Assembly: GCF_028769735.1 (NCBI RefSeq)
Contig: NC_088178.1
Coordinates: 9,698,857 to 9,762,856, forward strand
Reading direction: 5' to 3'
Source: Zonotrichia leucophrys gambelii
Taxonomy: Eukaryota > Chordata > Aves > Passeriformes > Passerellidae
Length of the DNA: 64,000 nt
Shown here: piece after piece, positions 25,201 to 37,600 of the stretch
Position numbering within the stretch: position 1 is the first letter of the stretch
Layout of the letters: every line of letters starts with the position of its first letter
Translations under genes and position numbers: made by a program
Notes under the pieces: generated by a model
What the model was told of the DNA's origin: nothing
Seen by the model: only the letters and a program-made list of their open reading frames with translations
Databases searched by the model: none

Positions 25201-28200
25201 AAAGAAAAAAATTAAATAAAATATGCTGGATTATTATAATTGCTTTGAAGTATTAACAAGGCCTGAATAAATTATCATGTATATATTTTAGGGAGCTGCC
25301 ACAGTAAGCCATATTGGTTTTAATTTTCATTTAATAAACTTTGTTTTATTTTTCATTGTATAAAAATTTCAGATAAAAAGCATGACATGGAATAATTGAT
25401 TGAATTTTTTAATCAATTCATTCAACTCATGCTGTGAAAACAGAGGCTTATTATTGGAGTATGCTTTTATTTAGCATCAAACACTACAGTTGCCTAACAA
25501 ACTGTGTCAAATTGTTTTTTCAGTTCACAAATGCAGTTGAAGAATTCCACAGCAATGTTCTACTCTTCCAAAGACCACTTTCCTATGAGTCCCACAATAT
25601 CTGCATTTGCAGTTGCAGCTTCCCCCCAAGTCCTGCATGCTTTTGCATACAGAACCTCAGATACTGACCCTCAGTGGTGCTGAACCCAAGAAGGTGGGGC
25701 TGGGACACATCTCAGAGTTTTTGTTTCTTTCTTTGAGTCAGTGTCCCTCCTCCGCTCACTTGTGTTATTGAACACCCAGCTGATGATCCCCACACCCTCC
25801 CAGCGAGAGCCCCCATTCTCCAGGGGACCCTTCTGTTGTGTTCCCACTCCTTTTGCACCACTCAGGTTCCCTCTGCCACATTTCTACTTTAATTTTCCTT
25901 TTCTTTGTTTCAAAACCAAAACTCATGAGTAAACTTTACCAACATATCAGGATTTTCAGGAGAGTTTTTTACGTGTCAAGGAGTGGGAAAAGTCAAGGAC
26001 ATAACATTGTCTACATGTCTGAAGCAGCAAAGTGACCACCAATGTCAAAACAGGAAAGTGACTGCTGGGTCTGGTCACACCAACCTGAAGAAGCTCCAGC
26101 CAAAAGCAAGACAAGGTCACCAATCAGCCCTCTGTGTCTTGGCTTACAATGACCAGTTCCACAGACCTAAACAACCTACAGTCCTTACCAAACATTGTTT
26201 TCAGAGAGGAAAGAGGAAATATCCCAGAATTTCAGTTAAAGAACTGCACAGAAATATTAATAGACAAATCTAAACAGAGCAGTGGCATCTGGGCTAGGAT
26301 TAAACTCTTTGAAGACAATGCTTTTTTCACTAATGACATGCTTAGCAATATGCAACATAACCAAGAAAATAGCCATTGACAAAAAGAGGAAATGAAGCCA
26401 AATTTTGCTTTTTTGTTGTGATTTTTGGATTTTGTTTGGGTTTTTTGTTTTGGGAGGGTTTTTAATTATTATTTTGTTTTGGGGGTGTTTTAACTATTAT
26501 TTATCAAACTTTGACCCAACTTTGCCCCTTGGGCATCTGACAGAGGAAAAAAAAATGAAAAATAACTACTTTCACTACTTTCTGGAGTGAAACATTCAAG
26601 ACACCTTTCCTTGCTGTCAGAAAAGCTGGCTGGTACCTCACCTGGTGTGCCAGAGTCCTGAGAATGTCCTGCAGGGCAGCATCAAAGGTGTCTCAGTAAT
26701 GTCTTGGTCAGGATGGAACAGCAACTCCAAGGAGACAAGAGGGGCACTCACTGGAAGCAAACACTGCACAGCCCAACTGCTCCCTGTGCCACAGCACATC
26801 AGTGCCAGAAGCTGCCAGTCTGGAAACAAAGACAAGAGGGAGATTTAGGGAGATTACCTGCAGTTCTAGAACTGTTTCCCCATTTATACATTTGGAAGTA
26901 ACAATCTGTTACCTGAGTGGTAACAGATTCACTGTTTGATTATTGCCTGTGGGAGCTGTGAAGAATAACAGAATGTTAGTAAACGGTATTTTCAGATATT
27001 TAGACTATAATTGATTTCTTAAAGGATCACTTTACTGAGGCTGTTAGCTTCACTCCTCAACATTTTTTTTAATTTACATTTTGGCTCTGTTAGGAGGCTG
27101 ATTTCATGCGACCAACTACACAGAGAAATAATATACACAAAACAAGAAAAAAGCTCCAGAAAGGAAGTGATCACTTCAGGGTGATAAAATTGAGGCCAAG
27201 AACACAAGAAAAACCTTGTTTTCTTCCTGGTAGTTACTTTATAGTTGCTCTGCTTTGTTTTAATGCCTTCTCATGAAAACTGTAAGTAATACAATACAAA
27301 CCAACACAGCCAGGAAGAAAATGGTAATTTGTTTGTAGTTTAAAGAACTATTTTAGAAAAAAGTGTATATACAGACATAATTGACATGTTCCAGAAGATA
27401 AAAGAGCAAAAATTCTCTCCGTTTTAAAAATTATTATTATCATTACCATGATTTTGTATGCATATATATATACATAAAATTCTGTTCTGTTTCAATAGGC
27501 CTGTCAATCATGACGTATTTGGACACAGGTCTGTACTTCAGCTTGTATGAAAGTTGTCTTCTGGAGATCCAGAGCACACAACCCAGGAATTCATAACTCT
27601 CTTCAGTCACAAACTCACCTGTGATCCCTGAAAATGCCCAGGATGCATTGACTAAATCCTCCCACCTGCAGGACACAGCCAAGGCTGACCTACATCTTGT
27701 GCTGTTCCAGAAACATGACAGTCTCAGAAACATCTCAAACCTGCAACAAACACAAAAAAATAGCTGCTAAGTGGTGTCAGGACATGACATCTCTAGTGTA
27801 TCCACCCTGGAGGGATGCTGGCTGGCTCCAGAGCACCCAGGCTGCTCTGGAAGAACGGCCTTGGGAAGCTGGATTTACCCAGTAGTTCTTGTTTGCATCT
27901 CCCTGCACACAATAAAGTGTGGCTTTGGAGATGCTTTATTGACAGACTCCCCCTGTCCCAAGGTATTCAGAAAGGAAAGAGAAAGAACCAAAAAACGAGG
28001 CAAGCTCTCCTGGGAGAAAACACAAATATGGACAAATTCCCTCTTTCCGTTTCAAAGGAATTTTCTTCAAGTTATTTGATATCATTTTTGTGAAATGTAA
28101 GCAGAAATTTCAACATATTTCTTCTGAGAGTATTAGTCTCTCTGACAACTCTCTCACTCTGTCTCTCCTTGGATTTCCCCAAACACACGTCGGTGTGCTA

Positions 28201-31200
28201 AAGTTGTGTTTCTCCCTTAAGTAATTATTTCCACTCTTTAATTGTTCTTTTAACCTTCTGTAGTATCATTGTTATCCAGACTGTGTTGGTGCTGCTTTCC
28301 AAACACAGATGAGTAACAGTTCCTGCCCTTAAGAGTGTATATTCTCGAAATAAACCTTTCCAATTCTCCACCCAAGACAAAACACACCAATTACAGCTGT
28401 AACAGTCTTCAAAGGTTTCTCAAAGTCTGTGAATTCCTGTTTCTGACATGAAGCCAAATACACATCTTTTATTAACGTAAAACTAAGCAGGGCCTTTTCC
28501 AAGAAACTGATCTTAAGGATGTGAACTTCCCCAGAAATAAACCCCTTGAGTTTCAGACCTTTGCCATGCCTCATTCCCTAGGCACCATCTACCTCTGGAA
28601 CTACAAAAGGATCTCTGTGCCCCAGCCCAGGCTGTTTACAAGCACACTTACATGGCATGTGTAGAATGGGTACAACCACCAAGACATTGCTGATGGAAAT
28701 CTTTCCAGGATGCTAAAAGGTAGTTAGCATACCTGTTGCACAGACCAGAAAGAGTGGAAAACATAAAAGGCAAGGCTTAATGAGAAGCTGTGCCAAATCA
28801 CAACAGAAGTGCAAGCAATGTAATTAATTAAAGCAAACCAATTAGAGCAAATAAAGTAGCTGAGAATGACTCAGGGCAGTCAATTCACTTTCTTATACCG
28901 CAGTTTATTTCCACAGCCCATTCACATAACAGAGTTTATTTGGTTTCTGTCCCTGATACACTGTAAATTGGAAACCTCCCAAGCTAATCCACACAAGAGT
29001 ACACTTTTGTGCAAGGAAGAGCCAGGAGGGAGGATTGCATTGGGTCGTTAAAAAAAAAAAAATTGGTTAGGAATGGGTCTCATTCTGTATTTGTTGTTGA
29101 AGCTCTGACCACAAAGATGTGTTTGGTGATATCAACACACTGTAAAACCTCTCTCAAGCAAACTGATCTTTGATCATTACTTGTAGGTTGATGGCTACTT
29201 ATTCTCCTGATTTGTTTTGCTAGTGTGTAATTTCTTCTAAACCACACTAAAAAATGCCTACTCAAGCCATGAGAGAAAATTTTCACAGCACTTAATTTGC
29301 AAAAGTTTTACTGCTGAGCTTTCAGAAGCACTTAGTTCACCATGCAGCTACTCACTCAACTGGGCTGCTGAACTGTAATAAAAGACATCATTAAGTGAGA
29401 GCTGATGAGGGGACTTGGCTCATTGGGCCAGTGGTTACAGTTACAAGGAACTTCTTGTGAAGCTAACAGAGAGAAAATCTATTTTGATTTCTCAAATCAG
29501 CATCTCTTGTCAAAGAAATAAACATGGCAGCTTCTAGTAATACACATGTTCAGGAAGATCACATTTGCACGCACAGCCAGCACTGACATTGATAAATTAT
29601 GCTACAACACTTGCTGGGATCCCACATTGTACTATTACAATCAAAGTTCTGAGAGTTCCACTTATTGTTAAGAATTCACTCTCCAAATCCATTGCAACCT
29701 TGCAGGGCAGCCAGACAAATTCATTGAAACGTTTCATTCCATTTCCAAAAGCAAGACAACATCCCTTAAAATTCCCTAAAAATTTGTTCCTCATTACTAA
29801 GGTACATCTCCAAGGCAGTAGTCACAGAGCCATCAGACTCTCTGCCCCACCTCCTCTGCTTTGAAATGTCCCCTCAGGAGACTGCCTGGCTGTCCCTTGC
29901 CTGAGCTGGTCAGGACAGCAAGCAGAGCAGGACAGTGCCCAGTGGGAGGAAGTTACCACACACCAAACATTTTGGAAGCATTAAGCCTGTGAAAAGAGAG
30001 TAAAAAGTAATGGTTTATTTTACAATATTAAAGCAAATGTGTCAACAATGTAGTAACTAAATTCATCGATAGAAGAAAAGACAGGTTCCTGGAACACAAA
30101 GTCCAAGTTTCCTTGAAGAAAGCAGACAAATCTGGAAATACATCCCTCAGAAAATTCTGCTTTGGACCTCCTGGTTCAACAACAGGTGAGAGTAAGTCTC
30201 CTTTGTTCTTTGACTCTGCCAAGGGTTCAAACTACACAACTCCTGGGGAGGGTGCCCACGTGCTTCGTGTTCACAGGTTCCTCAGAGAGGAACCACTGTC
30301 CCAGAGGGACACTTAAATTTTCAAACACACCATAAGGACTGCATCAACCATAGGAGCATGTGATTGGTGGCATATGATTTGTCAAAGGTAAAGCCACAGA
30401 GTACAGCTATTACAGCTCTTCCAAAGAGTGCGTTTCAAACACTGAGAAGTGTGTTCACACTCCAGCTCTGGCTGATGCAACACACAGGAAGTATGTTAAG
30501 AATGAGAGATTTTTCTATCACCTTGCCTTAGCAGTGAGTGCTTTTGTGCTCAGAGAAGTTGAAATACAGCATGTCTACAACTGAAAGGTACTGCTCTCTA
30601 ATAATATCACTGATATTACCTCCATGATAGTGTAAAAAAACCCCAATTCTAATTAAAGAAAACTCTAATATCATCCATTGCACAGGAAGCTGTATGTTAA
30701 TCACTAGCATTACAAAGCTCTGAGCTGGGACTGAGTCCCTAGCTACTACCATAACAGGCATTTGAAAAAGTTTTATGCTTAATAAAGGAATGGCAAGCAA
30801 GAGACAGCCCTGCTTTCATACTTCTCTCCATTACTACCCTTATGAAACAGTTCAGTCACTTTCTTGACTCAGACTCTACTACTTTCATTATTTTGCCACC
30901 TCCTGTCTTAGTTTTAATCAGCAAAAACTAGATAATAATCACAGAACAAAAGGCTCCGTTTTCTGGGAATCCATTTACCCATCTGCTCCAAGTCTGATGA
31001 CATGTCACTAAACTGTCATTAAAATAATTGCTTCTAATACTAGGTTATACATGACTCCCCAGCCAAAGACTACAGCAACTTGTATAAAACACACTGCTAT
31101 ATGGCAGGAACAAAGCATTGCTTCTCAAACAATTCCTTTACTACTTATATAAATTCCACAAATAATGCAAATTTAAGGGATGGAACCTACCCAGGGTGTT

Positions 31201-31347
31201 TTAAACGGCACATTTCTGAAAGAAGGGCATGGTGGGTCTACTACAGATCTTATTCTGTGGTATCACCAAGCACAAGTGGCTTTCACAGCCCCTTTTTACA
31301 CAGTCATTCCTAAAGAAACAGGTTCAGACAACAGAATTAAATTTCTA
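22221..31347. other. Spacer downstream of NR5A2, no gene seen
   Basis: AT-rich unique DNA. I saw no coding exon, tRNA, snRNA or recognisable transposon. Notable bits are a 9-bp perfect inverted repeat with a 3-base loop at 25155-25175, a C-free G/T-rich tract at 26409-26493 and a short (AT)n run at 27461-27475. The open reading frames (up to 104 codons) have no recognisable family and overlap one another in several frames. Confidence 0.7.
26409..26493 (+). repeat. C-free, G/T-skewed low-complexity tract
   Basis: About 85 bases contain no C on the + strand. They consist of T runs separated by G runs of 1-5, with a few A. It reads as a degenerate (GTTTT)n repeat. A similar composition recurs near 42031-42085 and 58699-58762. 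Confidence 0.7.
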
Positions 31348-31455
31348 TCATCACAGAATGGTTTGGGTCAGAATAGAACTTTAAAGGAAGTCTAGGGCAT
31401 CACTGAGATGATGCCAAATTACCATATCATGCAGGGATACCATCTAATCCCAGAC
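31348..31455 (-). mobile_element. CR1 LINE fragment, 3' end, minus orientation
   Basis: The + strand reads tcacagaatggtttgggtca, then an aactttaaagg segment, then tctagg, and about 40 bases on atgcagggataccatctaat. This matches the reverse complement of the conserved avian CR1 3' end: agaatggtttgggttggaag, ccttaaagatcatctag, then catgggcagggacacc. The first 50 bases are the most convincing; the rest is diverged and carries a small insertion. It is a 5'-truncated non-coding remnant, as most CR1 copies are, and its degree of divergence suggests an old insertion. Confidence 0.75.
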
Positions 31456-33231
31456 TTAGTCACTTGGTATCAGTTCACACCAAGCTTTGAAGCAGAAACA
31501 ACACAGAAATTACTTCTCACATCCAGCTTCCCAAGATTTTCTTCAAGCTCTGCACCTAGGCTTTCATAAATAAGCCTACAACAAAACGGAACACAAAGCC
31601 AAAGTCATGCCAGCACTATTAAAGGACAGCAACAGGACTTCTAATATCAGCTTTCATGCTGCAAAACATTGTTCTGCTGAGCTGAAAAGATACAAATCTA
31701 TAGATGCAGATTGCTTTTAACATCCCCAGTTACCTACTACTTCTAATGAGAGATACCTAGAATACCCACTAATATAATAATATCCTGTACTTACAGGCAA
31801 GAGTGATGACATGATCAGAAGAAATTAACTACCACAGTAACTATTGCAGTTCTTAAGAGAATTAAAAACAATCAAACAAACAAACAAAACAAGACCCAAG
31901 CCAAGACAAAATGCAGTCTGAATGCAGTCTGCTAATCACTGTGAATGCACTGTAACACAGTAGCTGGCAAGTCCAAGCACGGTGTCTTGCACAGGTTATG
32001 TCTGGGGTTGCTGCAGGTACAATCTCAGCTCTGCACAGGCAGTGCAAAACCACCCAGCAGCAGGAATCTGCTAAGTAGGCTGGGTCATTTCTGCACTGAC
32101 TGGGCAGCAATCAGTGAAGGGTACCTGAAAATGCAGCACTTGGCGTGGTCCTAACTCTGGGAACTTGAGGATTTTCTTGTCTGATTGGGCTTCTTGAACG
32201 GCAGGAAAAAAGATAGGGGCTCTTGAAGGGTTTGATTATCCTCCATCTCCTCCCCACTTACACTAACAAAGCCAATGCCACCTAGTGTTCAAGGTACTGT
32301 GATGTAAAAAGTGGGCAAAGTCGTGCAAATATTGAGTGCTGTGAAACCTGACAAATGAAACTTTTTCACTGGATATTTTATGCCTCTCATCATAAAGAGC
32401 AAAAGAGTAATTTATACTGAAAATGTTGATTTTCAGTACCCGGAAATGTTCCCACACTTTCCTTTCTATAGATTCAGCAAAAAGTGGTATTTTACATCTG
32501 CCCCTGCATCCTTCTCTTTCTAAGCATGGCAGAGGGAGGAAAAAAGTCAGCAATGGGCAAATCTTGCACCCAGCGGGAACAAGGTGAGTATCATCATCAG
32601 TATTTAATGTACTTTATAAATGCTTTTTTTTCAAGTTTGATATCACTATCAGGGTGAGGGGGATTTATCAGTTTGCTTCTCCAAAGCCTGTCCAAAGCTG
32701 GCTGTCTGGAAATGTTGTATAAACAAACTTTGTTAAAAGACTGCTTATCAGAACTTATCTTGCTTTCTTCTCTGAAACCAGAAATAGCTGACATATACAA
32801 CAAAAAAATTGATTAATAACATCTACGACAGAAGTGTTTATATCTGCATAAAACCTATTCAACCTAATTTTCCCAGAAAATATGATAGCAAATTGAAAAA
32901 ATACCCTGAAAAACCTTGTCAAGACATTTTTGAAAAATGCTGAACTTGTTCATGTAATACAGCACATACCACTGTACTCTTTGAAAGGGAATGAAAATTT
33001 GTCATTGCTTCAGTAAAGGCAATTCCTTCTTCCCTCCCCATGTTTTCTGTACCTTCAGAGATTTTGCAAGCATACAAGTCCAGCCTCAGCTTTGGTCCTA
33101 CACAGCTCAACCCCTCTCTTTAGAAGCTCCTAACTTTCAGGTCTTCCTAACTTTTCTTGCACATGAACTTTTAGGTAGAGAAAAACTACTTCATACACAC
33201 CCATGCTTGCATGCTAACCCACCCAGCTGGT
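31456..33231. other. Spacer, no gene seen
   Basis: This interval contains a short (CAAA)n run at 31873-31889, immediately followed by a perfect 11-bp tandem duplication (aatgcagtctg twice, 31910-31931). I recognise nothing else. Reading frames of up to 96 codons look random. Confidence 0.65.
31873..31889 (+). repeat. (CAAA)4 microsatellite
   Basis: Four CAAA units followed by one extra A, in an A-rich setting. It is short but perfect. Confidence 0.75.
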
Positions 33232-33380
33232 CATGTTTGGAGTAATGCATCACAAGAGCTATGGCACCCTAACGATGTATTCCATTAATACATCATCAAA
33301 GCTGTGACACTCTTATGATATATTAGACTAATACATCATGGCAGTGCTGTATCTTGGACAATGGATTACTCCAAAACATA
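33232..33380. mobile_element. 149-bp imperfect palindrome, MITE-like DNA-transposon remnant
   Basis: The left end tgtttggagtaatgcat (33234-33250) is matched inverted at the right end by atggattactccaaaaca (33361-33378), with one indel and one mismatch. The similarity continues inward along most of the length. Each half carries its own smaller hairpin: gatgtatt, a 5-base loop, aatacatc (33274-33294, perfect 8-bp arms) and atgatatatta, a 3-base loop, taatacatcat (33315-33339, 10 of 11 pairs). The two halves therefore also resemble each other as direct repeats (about 32 of 42 bases). This architecture fits a short non-autonomous DNA transposon with long terminal inverted repeats. I could not place it in a named family or define a target-site duplication. 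A locally arisen palindrome is the alternative. Confidence 0.65.
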
Positions 33381-34510
33381 GCAACAACCAGAAAGCTCTC
33401 AATAGAAGTTTTGTGAGGTTTTCAACTTATTTACATTGTATGAGTTTGGGTGGGGTTATTTTTGTTGTTGAGCGGTAGAGGGGGGTTGTTTCTCTCTTTC
33501 TTTTTAATTTCTCATAAACAGCCTTCACTGGGGACAGAAGGTCAAAACATAAATATTGATATAGCTAAGAAGCTATTTCACAGTCCACTACCTAACCAGC
33601 ACAACATTCTAACACACTGTGTGGATATTGTGCCAGGGAGGAGGGGAGTGCCCAGACCCCCTGCACACAGTGCTGGGGCATCACCCCTCTGCAGTCACAC
33701 CCAAATGCTGCAAACCACCAGCTCCTCCTCAAAGCCACCAGCAATGGCTCTGTAAAACGAAGGATTTCTTACAGACAACCTTACTCAACAAAAGTATTGC
33801 CAGAAAAGGGGTGGAATTAATTTAAAAAGAATTCACTCATTTAAATCTGTGCTCACATTTGCAGTGATGTATCAAAAAGTCCACCAAAACAGTGAGGTGT
33901 GCTACCATTTATGCACCCAGCACTACCCACCAATCTCCCTTCTCTGCTGGCAACCTATGAAGGAGCTTAACAAATGAAAATTTCATCTTTTTTGTAACTG
34001 ATTTCATTACATGGAACATAGATCATAGTGACATGTGCGTTATACTACTAATAGAGACTATTTACAGAAAGATAGGGGAACCTCTTAAAAAGAGAGGACT
34101 TGAATCCTGTTTCAAATCCCTTAAAAAAAACTTCATCTGATCATCTGTATCATGTATTTCCATGAGTTTTAGAGGCTTTAGTCAGTGCAGATAGTAACAC
34201 CAATCACCTGACAATACTGGTAATGCTGGTAGAGATAAACCACTCTTTAATTTCTCTGGCAATACAGTTGCATTTCACTGTTCACATAGAATAGGTAGCT
34301 CTGCTCTTAGTGTTTACCTGCATGATTGCCAAAATCACACCAAAACCAGTCTGATCAATGAGTTTATATATCCACAAAATAAAGCAGATTATGAAGGCAA
34401 GTATGTTTTGGGAAGGGATATTTTGCAAAAATTCAAGGTTAAAACCAGCCTACACACTGGAACATAATAGAAAGAGAAAGTACAAAAATTTAAAAATAAG
34501 TGCCTGCAGC

Positions 34511-34610
34511 AAAAAAAAAAAAAAAAGGCACAAAGGAGAAAACAGAATTATAATCTGAGAAGTAAACAGAAAAAGTTAAAAAAAAACAGAGAGAAAAGGA
34601 AAAAAATCCT
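34511..34610 (+). repeat. A-rich low-complexity tract starting with A16
   Basis: A pure run of 16 A (34511-34526) is followed by purine-rich sequence with further A runs. It could be the decayed tail of a retroposed sequence, but nothing recognisable lies 5' of it, so I call it simple low complexity. Confidence 0.6.
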
Positions 34611-37600
34611 CACAAATAAACTGAAGAAAACAAGGAAGTCCCTTCCTCAAAAACCTTTCAGAAAAACTGTACCCAAGCAACATCCACAGAGGAAAACTTC
34701 AGCCCCTGTGATTCTGTTGGGGTCATTCCTCTAGCATAAACAAAAGCAGAAACCAGAGTGTGGATAGAGGCTCTCAGACACACTAGTAACACTGAATGGT
34801 GTATCTGAACCTCCCTCTTTCACACTTTCAGGTATTTTGGTATTGGCTTGCCTCCATTTTGAGAGACAAACAAAGGTTTTCTCCCTCTCTCCTAACAGAC
34901 CTTGCAAGGCATGGAGATGGCACAAGAGGCAGCAGAGTAGAACACCAAAAGCACATGTCAGGCAGGCTCAAAGCCTGGTGGCAGGAGGGAATTCTGCACA
35001 CAGGATGCATAAGGAAAGGTGCCCCTCACTTCACAGACTACTGCCCCCAAACCCTGACAAACCATGAAAATTACATGGCAAAAGGGAAATGATAATTAAT
35101 GACAGCTACTGAGTTCTTTTTTGGGACTACAGAGCCTAACACACTAAGGTGAAAGCCTAAAAAGCCTAAAAGCTCAGTGCAAAAATATATTTATGGCCAA
35201 AATTAAGTCTTTTCTCCTATTATTTATTCATACATTTTTTCAATTATTTCACTTAAAGTACTTCAAAGACAATTTCTGCCAAAAACAATAGTAAGATACA
35301 CAAATCCTTCAGCTGCATTCCCTTTCCTCAGCCCCACACTCCTTTTCTGGCACCAGAAAAGTTAGCTTGGACACCAACCCTCTGCAATCAAAGCACTGCC
35401 CATTTCCTCAGGGCACAGCTCTTCCTATACAGGAAACATGCATACATTTCATTTTATAGCTCTTGGCTGCAGTTCCCACAAGCATCCCCACAGCTGAGGC
35501 AAGGCCCATCCTCAGGGAGCTTCCCCCACTGCTCACATGGCATGTGCAAGGCAGCACATCTGTGCCCCTAGAGAAGACAAGGCCTATTCCTACACCCCCC
35601 CTGCTTTCCAGAAACTCCAGGCTCTACATGCTCCTGCAGCTCCCGCTGCGGGGTGGCTGCATTTGGCACACAGGTCACTGCTCCTTGACAGCTCTCTAGG
35701 GTTACTCCCATGGCCTGTGCGGTGTGTGCTGATGTGTGGGGATCTCCTGCAGCCCCTCTGGGTGTCCTTTGTCCCTGCTTAGGGCAGTAGAGTGGCCACA
35801 AAGGCACTGAGAGAATGGCAAGAGCCCAACATTGTCAGTGTTGGCACTCCTCAACTTGGTGGCTCCTGAAGTGCCTCCACCTTCAGACAGCCTTGTGGAA
35901 GTCAGCACCACGTGCTGGCATTAGTGCCCACCTCCCTGGGCAGCTGAGCTGACCTGACACAATGCAAGGGGAGCAGCAACTGCCAAGCAGGGAGTCATAA
36001 AACAAGAGGAACATGGCACAGAGGGCAGAGAAGACAAAAAAGAGACAAGAAGAAAATTCAGAGGCCTCTGACAGAAGTTTAAAGTTTCCTGAGTGTTAAC
36101 TGCAGCTCTGGTATCATCTGTACATAAATTAGCCAATTTTATGATGTCAACTTGTTTTTTCTGCATTTATCACTAAGATTCTCTACATTACTGTTTTCCA
36201 ATTGTCAAGTACAAACTGTAAGAAACACTGTTTTCCCTGCCTAGCACACCACACTTCTTACTATTCACATGCAGGATAAAGTACAGCATTACTAAAGTAC
36301 AGTTAAGTTACTTTCTATTAAATTATACTTGTGCTCATTCTAACAATTGATAGGCAAATGTGAGTCTGGATTCAGTTTTCATTTCCCTTCATTTGAATCC
36401 ATTAATATTTTTTTTATTTCTCTCCTACACAGCATTCTGGTTTTCCCACAGTGCTGAATCCTTCAGAAACAGAAAATATAAGTAGTCAAAGCATTACTGG
36501 AAGGGAGGGGAATAAATGCTACTCACATGCATTTGAAAAGTCACAAGTCTTTGCAGAGAAGGAAAAAATAACACACATTCACAGAGCAAGAGAATCATAA
36601 GAAAATATAACCAAGACAACAGCAAAAAGGTTCTTAATGTTCAAAGGGTAGGAAAGGATTAATAAAAATAACTTTTCTTATGTCTAAAGTCAATGGCCAC
36701 ATAACAGAAAAAAAGAAAAACAAAAACAACAAACAGTTTCATATAAATACAGTCTCTTTTCCCAGTATGTCCAAAAAATATTTCACCTGGATGAATCCCC
36801 TTTACAGCTAAGGCAAGGGGACACACAACACCAAGACTTATCCAAGTTCAGTGACTTTCAGGAACATTTCAGAGTAATTTGGGCATTGCAGAACAGGAAT
36901 GGAAAATAAACAGCTTCAGTATCCTACCTTGTCCAGCATTCAGCATAAATCACAAGACTAGGTGGGCCATAGGACCCTGCCCATCCAGCTACACCTGAGA
37001 GCAGAGCTGGAGCAAATGCAGGAGGATGCAGTTGAGACCTGTGCCATCCACCCACCAGTGGGCAACCAAGTCCTGTCCTCCACACCTTTTTCCTGGGTCC
37101 ATCCCCAACTCAGAAGATGTTTTTTCTTTGGTGAGCCACCTTGGCTAAAAGGTCACTTCTCCATTGACTTCTGAAACCTGCTAACTGTCTGCAGGTCCCA
37201 ATCTTGTCATAAATACTTCCTATCAGAATAAATACTAATGACAACATAACTCAAGACCTATTTGTGTGGAACAGATCAGATGCTGAGCTACTAACAAATT
37301 ACTGTGTCTTAGGAGCAACCGACAACTGTGCAAAGATCTTGAGCCTGACATATACACTGGATAAACTAAAATTATATGAAAACATCTTTTAATTATAAGA
37401 TACTAACCATAAAATATAAACACCTAAGTGATTTGCTGGACTGCTTTTCTGAAGGCACTGACAGGAAAGGTTATAGAGAAAATAACCAATTCACTTGAAG
37501 AACTATAATTCAAAAAAGAATATCCCCCTCCCTTAAACATGTTGTACAGAACACAGAACGCACAAATTTAATAGATGAACAGAAGGATTTCTATTTAGTT

